Made by a program: the position numbers and the translations under genes. DNA of 64,000 nt. It comes from Pedobacter ureilyticus. GTDB lineage: Bacteria > Bacteroidota > Bacteroidia > Sphingobacteriales > Sphingobacteriaceae. Positions within the stretch are counted from its first letter, which is position 1, and the number at the start of each line of letters is the position of its first letter. Of this stretch, positions 58,256 to 64,000 are shown one piece after another. A model generated the notes under the pieces. It was not told where the DNA came from and searched no databases. It was given only the letters and a program-made list of their open reading frames with translations. The stretch lies in NCBI RefSeq assembly GCF_005925345.1, contig NZ_SSHJ01000001.1, forward strand, positions 248,001 through 312,000. Reading direction: 5' to 3'.

Positions 58256-61031
58256 CCCTAAATGGTTGTTTGTTGTTAACACCTTTCCTGTTATTTTATT
58301 ATTTACTATAGCCTTTGGGCAATACGATGTAATAGAAAGCTTGCTCTCTATACCTGCCAGAATAATGTGGCAACAATTTGCGATTGTTCTTCTTATTTTA
58401 TCGGCGGTAAATGTTACCTACGCCATTTACAGCCTGTATAAAAAGCGAAATATCTCAATTTTTTATTCTTTACTTTCCCTCGTATCCTACATTATTTATC
58501 TGTATATCTATGTAAATAAAAGTGGAGAACTTATTCCTTTCAGCGTTCCACAATGGATGATTACTTCGGATGTAGTATTTTATCCGGGTACTTTCTTGAT
58601 GCCAACGCTTATACATGCATTGTTGGCGATAGTGGCCATCTCCATCCCGAGAGGAAAGAAGCCCAACGCTTGGCTAAATTTCCTGTATGGATTGTGTTTC
58701 CCTTTAATTACTTACCTTTTTGTTCAGATTGCATTACCACTTTGGCAAATGCCAGAAAGCAAATATAACTACCATGTGTTTGTAGTATTATTTATTACAT
58801 TAACCGTCTTATTCCTGTTTTTTATTTCTAGAGGCGTATTTATACTTATCAATTCGCATTCTAGCGCTTTGGCTAAACACAATCTCCTTTGGAAAATCAT
58901 TATTGCAATAATTTTACCCTTTACAGGACTTCTAGTAAATAATGGCGTTCTATTTGGCAAGAACTCTTTCGCAGGCTCATCACCCTTTGGAAATTTCTCT
59001 GACATCACATTTTATGCTCTTGCGTTAATTAATGGAATTACCCTTTGTATGCCCAAATTTGAAAACGAAACTTACCGATTAGCAAGGTTTCTAGTACTAT
59101 TAGTTTGTTTCCCTTATGTGCTATATTTTTTCTTCATTTTCTTACCGTTTCTACCATTATCTATTGTAGCCATAATATTTGTTGGAGTAGGTTTTTTAAT
59201 GCTTGCCCCATTGCTCATATTTATGGTACAAGCAAGCGACCTGCATACTGAATATTCATTTTTCAGTAAAAAATATCACACTAAAAAAATGAATCTATCT
59301 ATAACGGTATGTCTGTTACTTATACCTATAATTATAACTCTTTCATACCTAAGGGATAAACATATTTTAAACGAGGCGTTGAGCTACGTATATGACAACG
59401 ATTATCTAATCGATAAAAAATCTTTAGCCAATACTCTAGCTGTGATTAAACAGCATAAGGGCCGTAGTCGTTCTAGTACTTCTGATGAATATCTGCCTTT
59501 TTTAACCTCGTTTTACAATTGGCTGGTATTAGATAACATGATTTTATCTGATGCTAAAATTGCAACACTAGAACAGATTTTTTATGGGCAAAATTCAAAT
59601 CTTAACCCAATTATCAATCGTGGAACGAAAACTGCAAAAATTAATTCCTTAAGTGTTGATAGCAAATATGATATGAAACGAAAATACTGGAAGAGCACAC
59701 TAGAATTAACTTTACAAAATGACAGCTCTAGCAGATTTGGGATTTACGAAACTAATTTTTCTTTACCAGAAGGCTGTTGGGTTAGCGACTATTATCTTTA
59801 TGTAGGGAATAAGAAAGAGATGGGAATATTAGCGGAAAAAAAATCGGCTTTATGGATTTTTAACCAAATAAGAAATGTAAACCAAGATCCTGGTCTTTTA
59901 TATTATCTAAACGGGAACAGAATAGCCTTTAAAGTCTTTCCTTTTAATAAAAAAGAAATTAGAAAAACTGGAATTACCTTTATTCACAAAGAGCCATTCA
60001 TTTTTAATATAGACACCCATAAAGTGGCGTTAGGCAATCACTTACTCCCTGTAGAACAAGGAATTTACACTACTAAAAACGCTGTATATATTCCATCGTA
60101 CGAAAAAGTGAAATTGCCGTTGCAAAAAAGAAAGCCGATTTATCATTTTATCATCGATGTTTCTAAGAACAACAAACATCTGGTCAACTCCTACAGTAAT
60201 AGAATTGAAAACTATTTAACCAAAAACAGAATTGACGGAAAAGATGTAAAAATAAACTTTACGAACAGCTACACCACATCTTTTGACTTTACCACCGATT
60301 GGACGACTAAACTTAAAGATCAGAATTTTGACGGAGGGTATTATTTGGGAAGAGCTATTAGGCAAACACTCTTAAAATCGTACAATAATAAAAGCAGCAC
60401 GTATCCTATAATTATTACGATTACAAATCAGATTAGAAATGCAGTTATTCTAAAAGATTTTGCGGACATACAAGCGGCCTTTCCGGAAAATTCGTCTTTC
60501 TTTGAGCTAGATAAAAATGGAAAAATTTGGGAACATTCGCTAATTACCAATCCTCTACAAACATTAGCAGAAGTAAAGCAAATTCCAGCTGATGTTAGTG
60601 TTTTTGCTTGGCCAAACGCCAATAAACCAATGGCGTATTTAGCCAATAACAATTCTCCCTCAATTATCCTTAAGTCTAGTACTATTAAAGCGAGAGAAGT
60701 TGCTAAAAAAACTTGGGAAGCAGGTTTGAATATGCAGGCTTCTTGGCTGGCCTTAAATTTAACTCCTAAAGCTGGCAACAAAGGTCATTTGGCCCTCGTC
60801 AAAGAGAGCATGCAACAGCAAATCATGTCGCCCGTTACTTCTTTTATTGTAGTTGAGAATGAGGCGCAGAAAAAAGCTTTAAGAAGAAAGCAGGAGCAAA
60901 TATTAAAAGGTAATAAAAATTTAGATACAGACGAAGACACACAAAGCATGTCGGAACCTAATTTATATTTATTATTAGGCTTAATTGCATTAGGTACCGC
61001 TATTAAACATCGAAAACGATATCTTGTGTAG
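58239..61031 (+). CDS. MSEP-CTERM sorting-domain protein, dedicated exosortase K target
   Basis: This is a 930-residue protein. Residues 1-~390 contain about ten or eleven membrane helices. Residues ~484-600 resemble a VIT domain (ETNFSLPEGCWVSDYYLYVG, then AFKVFPFNKKEIRKTGITF) and ~633-760 a degenerate von Willebrand A-like domain (YHFIIDVSKNNKHLV). The C-terminus is the sorting signal: MSEP at 904-907, a hydrophobic helix (LYLLLGLIALGTAI) and the basic tail KHRKRYLV. It overlaps xrtK by 17 bp, so the pair is translated together. An N-terminal multi-pass region on a sorted target is unusual and suggests that it stays membrane-bound after processing. Confidence 0.88.
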   Translation: MKNLLNPKWLFVVNTFPVILLFTIAFGQYDVIESLLSIPARIMWQQFAIVLLILSAVNVTYAIYSLYKKRNISIFYSLLSLVSYIIYLYIYVNKSGELIPFSVPQWMITSDVVFYPGTFLMPTLIHALLAIVAISIPRGKKPNAWLNFLYGLCFPLITYLFVQIALPLWQMPESKYNYHVFVVLFITLTVLFLFFISRGVFILINSHSSALAKHNLLWKIIIAIILPFTGLLVNNGVLFGKNSFAGSSPFGNFSDITFYALALINGITLCMPKFENETYRLARFLVLLVCFPYVLYFFFIFLPFLPLSIVAIIFVGVGFLMLAPLLIFMVQASDLHTEYSFFSKKYHTKKMNLSITVCLLLIPIIITLSYLRDKHILNEALSYVYDNDYLIDKKSLANTLAVIKQHKGRSRSSTSDEYLPFLTSFYNWLVLDNMILSDAKIATLEQIFYGQNSNLNPIINRGTKTAKINSLSVDSKYDMKRKYWKSTLELTLQNDSSSRFGIYETNFSLPEGCWVSDYYLYVGNKKEMGILAEKKSALWIFNQIRNVNQDPGLLYYLNGNRIAFKVFPFNKKEIRKTGITFIHKEPFIFNIDTHKVALGNHLLPVEQGIYTTKNAVYIPSYEKVKLPLQKRKPIYHFIIDVSKNNKHLVNSYSNRIENYLTKNRIDGKDVKINFTNSYTTSFDFTTDWTTKLKDQNFDGGYYLGRAIRQTLLKSYNNKSSTYPIIITITNQIRNAVILKDFADIQAAFPENSSFFELDKNGKIWEHSLITNPLQTLAEVKQIPADVSVFAWPNANKPMAYLANNNSPSIILKSSTIKAREVAKKTWEAGLNMQASWLALNLTPKAGNKGHLALVKESMQQQIMSPVTSFIVVENEAQKKALRRKQEQILKGNKNLDTDEDTQSMSEPNLYLLLGLIALGTAIKHRKRYLV

Positions 61032-61487
61032 TTTTATCATACGAATTAATTAAGGTGACAAACTCTTTGTTCATTCAATCCGATTACATAGGAAATAGTT
61101 CTTGTTACTTCATTTCGGTGGCCTGCGCTAGCCATTTGTACAGGAACGTGCAGAAATCTGTTACTTCTGTGCTAACTGTATGTCAGATTTCTACCGACAA
61201 AATCACGTAAAACAGGACACAAAAAGATTGAAACAAAAGCTGGACGAAAGCAACCAAGAACTACTGCATTTCCATTTTCAAAAAGATAAAAAAAGTATAA
61301 TATCTTCATCAACAATTCAGCAATCCATCCATTTAGCAATAACAACTTACAAACATTGCGATTTCTTTACATTTAAAATCATTTTACTATTGGCATAAAG
61401 GTTTTGAAATTGTAGATTTGGGCAAATTTTTTAATCAAATGAACCGTAAGCTCCATTTGAGCAATAAGAGAAAAAAATCATAATCAA
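61032..61487. other. 456-bp gap upstream of sucC
   Basis: A 72-codon open frame (61180-61398) has no recognisable start signal or family and looks accidental. A 9-bp inverted repeat AGAAATCTG/CAGATTTCT (61152-61160, 61184-61192) could end the exosortase transcript but lacks a T run. The right end holds the sucC promoter. Confidence 0.55.
61390..61420 (+). promoter_or_regulatory. Promoter of sucC
   Basis: TTG (61390-61392), 20 bp, TAGATTTG (61413-61420) fits the Bacteroidota consensus. It predicts a start near 61427 and a leader of about 60 nt. Confidence 0.65.
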
Positions 61488-62681
61488 ATGAATATCCACG
61501 AATATCAAGGTAAACAAATTCTAAAGAGTTTTGGCGTTGCTATACAAGAAGGCATTGTTGCTGATACAGTTGACCAAGCTGTAGAGGCCGCTAAAAAAAT
61601 GAAAACAGACTTTAACTCTGACTGGGTTGTGATTAAAGCGCAAATCCACGCTGGAGGTAGAGGAAAAGGCGGCGGTGTAAAGTTGGCCAAAAACTTAGAT
61701 GAGGTAAAACAAAGAGCTACCGATATTTTGGGCATGCAGTTGGTTACGCCACAAACTGGTGCTGAAGGTAAAAAAGTAAACAAAATTTTAGTTGCTCAAG
61801 ATGTTTATTATCCTGGACCTTCTGAAACTAAAGAGTTTTATGTAAGTGTACTTTTAGATCGTGCTGCTGGCAAAAACATCATCATGTACAGTACCGAAGG
61901 CGGTATGGACATCGAGGAAGTTGCAGAGCATACTCCTCATTTGATTTTCAAAGAGACGATTGATCCTAAAGTTGGATTACAAGGTTTCCAAGCTCGTAAA
62001 ATTGCTTTTAACCTAGGTTTAAGCGGCGCAGCACATAAAGAAATGGTGAAGTTTGTTTCTGCTTTATACAAAGCTTACGATCAAACTGACTCTGCAATGT
62101 TTGAAATTAACCCAGTATTAAAAACTAGCGATGATAAAATTATTGCTGTTGATGCTAAAGTTGATTTAGACGAAAATGCGCTGTATCGTCATCCAGATTA
62201 TGCAGCAATGCGTGATAAATTGGAAGAAGATCCAACAGATGTTGAAGCTAGTGAAAGCAACCTTAACTATGTAAAATTAGACGGAAACGTTGGTTGTATG
62301 GTGAACGGTGCTGGTTTAGCAATGGCTACTATGGATATCATTAAACTTGCTGGTGGTGAGCCTGCAAACTTTTTAGATGTAGGTGGAACTGCTAATGCAA
62401 CTACGGTTAAAGCTGGTTTCAATATCATCTTGAAAGACCCTAACGTAAAAGCAATTTTGATTAACATTTTTGGTGGTATTGTACGTTGTGACAGAGTTGC
62501 ACAAGGTGTAATTGATGCTTACCAAGAAATTGGCGACATTAGAGTTCCAATTATTGTTCGTTTGCAAGGAACTAACGCCGAAGAAGCTAAAAAATTAATT
62601 GATGAATCAGGCTTGAAAGTTTACTCTGCAATTTTATTAAAAGAAGCAGCAGATTTAGTAGAAGAAGTTTTGGCGAAATAA
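61488..62681 (+). CDS. sucC: Succinyl-CoA synthetase beta subunit
   Basis: This 397-residue ATP-grasp subunit pairs with SucD (not in the window) to interconvert succinyl-CoA and succinate with NDP phosphorylation in the citric-acid cycle. It starts MNIHEYQGKQILKSFGV as usual. HAGGRGKGGGVKLA is the nucleotide loop, FEINPV near 205 holds a magnesium ligand, and NFLDVGGTAN and INIFGGIVRCD belong to the C-terminal ligase domain that shapes the phosphohistidine site. Length is canonical. The gene is monocistronic here, with a promoter and a terminator; sucD must lie elsewhere. Confidence 0.97.
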   Translation: MNIHEYQGKQILKSFGVAIQEGIVADTVDQAVEAAKKMKTDFNSDWVVIKAQIHAGGRGKGGGVKLAKNLDEVKQRATDILGMQLVTPQTGAEGKKVNKILVAQDVYYPGPSETKEFYVSVLLDRAAGKNIIMYSTEGGMDIEEVAEHTPHLIFKETIDPKVGLQGFQARKIAFNLGLSGAAHKEMVKFVSALYKAYDQTDSAMFEINPVLKTSDDKIIAVDAKVDLDENALYRHPDYAAMRDKLEEDPTDVEASESNLNYVKLDGNVGCMVNGAGLAMATMDIIKLAGGEPANFLDVGGTANATTVKAGFNIILKDPNVKAILINIFGGIVRCDRVAQGVIDAYQEIGDIRVPIIVRLQGTNAEEAKKLIDESGLKVYSAILLKEAADLVEEVLAK

Positions 62682-62724
62682 GTCAAAAAGTTCTCTAGTC
62701 CGCAAGTAGGATAAAATATAGTAC

Positions 62725-62758
62725 AAAAGACCAGTTGAGCAATCAGCTGGTCTTTTAG
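62725..62758 (+). terminator. Terminator after sucC
   Basis: AAAAGACCAGTTGA (62725-62738) pairs with TCAGCTGGTCTTTT (62743-62756) with one G-T pair. It is followed by only a modest T content. The ~200 bp beyond it hold nothing I recognise. Confidence 0.8.
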
Positions 62759-62962
62759 TTTAGTATGTGGCACTTGTTGTCTTTGATGCTAGAAGTGTGA
62801 GCAAAAAATAAACTAAGCTGCTAAAAACTTTTTGCTATTTGAGAGCAAAAACATTCTGCCGACAAACTACATCCTTAAACCATCTTTGTTGCAAAAGCCG
62901 ATTGACTGAAATCATCTGGCTTTTAAATCTAAACGGAAACGGTGATCCAATCTTTTACATCG

Positions 62963-63544
62963 CTACAACTTATCTAAACGGAAATAACCCAAATGTATAT
63001 CGTCTTGATGTAAATTTGTGGCCGGTGTTAACTTAATAGCGTAACCTCGATGCAAACCTGGCTGCCAAATATCTTCTATCCTATGGATGTCATCTACATC
63101 AATACCATATTTCTCATCAATATGGGAGTTAGCCCCCTTAACCCCCGCTATGCTGGCCGATTTAAAAAACGCTGCTTTCTTGGCTAATTGAGTGGCTTCG
63201 GCTTTGTCTCTACATACCGATAGTTGGGTATAGTGCTGTTCTTCTAATCTCCCAGCGGTGTATCCACCCAAATTAATAAAAAACAAACGATGTTCGTTTG
63301 GTGAGTTTACTGCTGTTTTTGAAACTATTTCTACCTTAAAGTTATCTACAACATTCACTTCTCGCCATCCGTCTATATGCAAACTTTTCCCCGCTTCTGG
63401 CCAAAACGCCCTCAAATCTGGGGCAAGATCTGCCAAAGAATTGGCAACCCCAAAGAAAAAATCATGTTGTTCAACATTACGGTTCTCGGCTTTAGAACCT
63501 AAAAGCACCATATATAATTTTGGCTTAGGCTGTACTTCTATCAT
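62963..63544 (-). CDS. DUF1543 family protein
   Basis: This 193-residue cytosolic protein has two DUF1543-like halves: KLYMVLLGSK and EQHDFFFGVANSLADL in the first, and RLFFINLGGYTAGRLEEQHY in the second (VCRDKAEATQLAKKA follows), ending IHLGYFRLDKL. The family has no known activity. The upstream gene on the same strand, an FAD/NAD(P)-binding protein, ends 24 bp before its start, so the two are probably co-transcribed and perhaps functionally linked. Confidence 0.8.
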   Translation of the reverse strand: MIEVQPKPKLYMVLLGSKAENRNVEQHDFFFGVANSLADLAPDLRAFWPEAGKSLHIDGWREVNVVDNFKVEIVSKTAVNSPNEHRLFFINLGGYTAGRLEEQHYTQLSVCRDKAEATQLAKKAAFFKSASIAGVKGANSHIDEKYGIDVDDIHRIEDIWQPGLHRGYAIKLTPATNLHQDDIHLGYFRLDKL

Positions 63545-63568
63545 CTTACAAATAATTAAAATTACCTT

Positions 63569-64000
63569 TTAAGCTAACATTACCAAACTCTTAACTATTT
63601 GATCAGCTGCTGTTTCACAAAAATCTAAACCAGAATAATCTGGATTATAACCACCAATAAACGGAACTGACATCACATAAATTCGGGGGTTGAGTGCTAA
63701 ATATTTATCTACCACTTGGAAATAATCATTAATGGCCAAACCTGGCACCTTCAGATAATATTGGCCATCTACACCGATTTCAATATCCTGGTTTTCCTCT
63801 AGTAAACTACTCGCCAATGTTTGCACCCTAAATTGCAACTTGGCTGGAGCTATAGTACCTTTTTCTTTAAGCCCTGGAAATGGAATATCATCAAAAGAAA
63901 GATGTTGCTGACCAATACAATCTACAAACGTATCATATTCTACGACTTTTTCTTCTCCTTGCTCGTTGGTATAATGATAGGCTATCCCCCCTTCTTGCTG
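63569..64000 (-). CDS. FAD/NAD(P)-binding protein, C-terminal part
   Basis: The minus-strand frame is open to the right edge of the window, so about 143 C-terminal residues are visible. Before position 63838 the frame reads VEYDTFVDCIGQQHLSFDDI, a strand-and-turn typical of NAD(P)-binding-9 or related flavoprotein families in which the oxidised substrate channel follows a DxxIxCIGQ element. The tail MSVPFIGGYNPDYSGLDFCE closes the FAD domain. The N-terminal GxGxxG loop is off the window. It probably acts as an oxidoreductase; substrate unknown. The apparent TTG start at 63838 is internal. Confidence 0.65.
   Translation of the reverse strand, partial: QQEGGIAYHYTNEQGEEKVVEYDTFVDCIGQQHLSFDDIPFPGLKEKGTIAPAKLQFRVQTLASSLLEENQDIEIGVDGQYYLKVPGLAINDYFQVVDKYLALNPRIYVMSVPFIGGYNPDYSGLDFCETAADQIVKSLVMLA

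Noticed and set aside
61180..61398. 72-codon plus-strand frame upstream of sucC
   Set aside because: No family features, no promoter or spacing support, and it is interrupted by the sucC promoter region immediately after; accidental.
62839..63036. 65-codon plus-strand frame after sucC
   Set aside because: It overlaps the 3' end of the DUF1543 gene on the other strand and shows no coding signature.

Overview
The window is AT-rich DNA from a member of the Bacteroidota, most probably Sphingobacteriaceae and Pedobacter-like. I infer this from several signs: promoters with the Bacteroidota -7 box TAnnTTTG, proteins with C-terminal type IX secretion (T9SS) sorting tails, lipoproteins of the CKK/CKKD type, a TonB receptor, an eukaryote/archaea-type ProS, and families largely restricted to this phylum (DUF4625, DUF4173, MSEP-CTERM). 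I see no rRNA, tRNA, CRISPR array, transposase or phage gene. The window looks like ordinary chromosome whose intergenic gaps hold short dispersed repeats.

Layout. 1-5.6 kb: tail of a sulfatase-fold enzyme, a DPP-IV-type peptidase and a large zinc metalloprotease, all on +. 5.8-15.2 kb, mainly on -: a YdeI-like protein, a T9SS-exported leucine-rich-repeat protein built of three tandem modules, an AraC regulator, a DUF2400 protein, a cystathionine synthase/lyase and ProS. 15.3-20.1 kb: a Gly/Trp-rich lipoprotein, a FadL-like porin, a UbiD decarboxylase and Dps. 20.3-26.3 kb, on +: a LysM protein overlapping a uridine kinase, then a compact glycerol-phosphate cluster of G1P dehydrogenase, OPA transporter and HAD phosphatase. 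26.4-28.3 kb: CspA, a peroxiredoxin and a DUF72 protein.

28.6-35.0 kb is a signalling block. It holds an ECF sigma factor followed by a membrane protein that fuses an anti-sigma-like segment to a trypsin-like protease. Next to it are a FixL-like PAS kinase with the heme-pocket residues, a receiver-CRP/FNR fusion regulator and a cysteine-rich protein of unknown function. 35.4-40.3 kb looks like a metal-handling locus: an exported HxHH/CxxC protein, a TonB receptor, a heptanucleotide tandem repeat, two His-rich lipoproteins and a 50-residue His-rich lipoprotein. 40.4-50.4 kb: NagB, a LytTR two-component system divergent from a T9SS LamG protein with a 21-bp-period direct repeat between them, an aldo/keto reductase and an M28 peptidase. 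50.5-54.1 kb, on -: an S41 peptidase, two uncharacterised proteins and LolD.

54.3-61.0 kb is the most distinctive region. It encodes exosortase K and its overlapping MSEP-CTERM target behind a run of small membrane proteins, a DUF4173 protein and a winged-helix regulator. A nearly identical palindromic motif (CTTTG-N5-CAAAG followed by a CTTT half) precedes three of these genes and overlaps a TAnnTTTG box, so the locus looks like an autoregulated protein-sorting regulon. The window ends with sucC, a DUF1543 protein and the C-terminus of an FAD/NAD(P)-binding protein.
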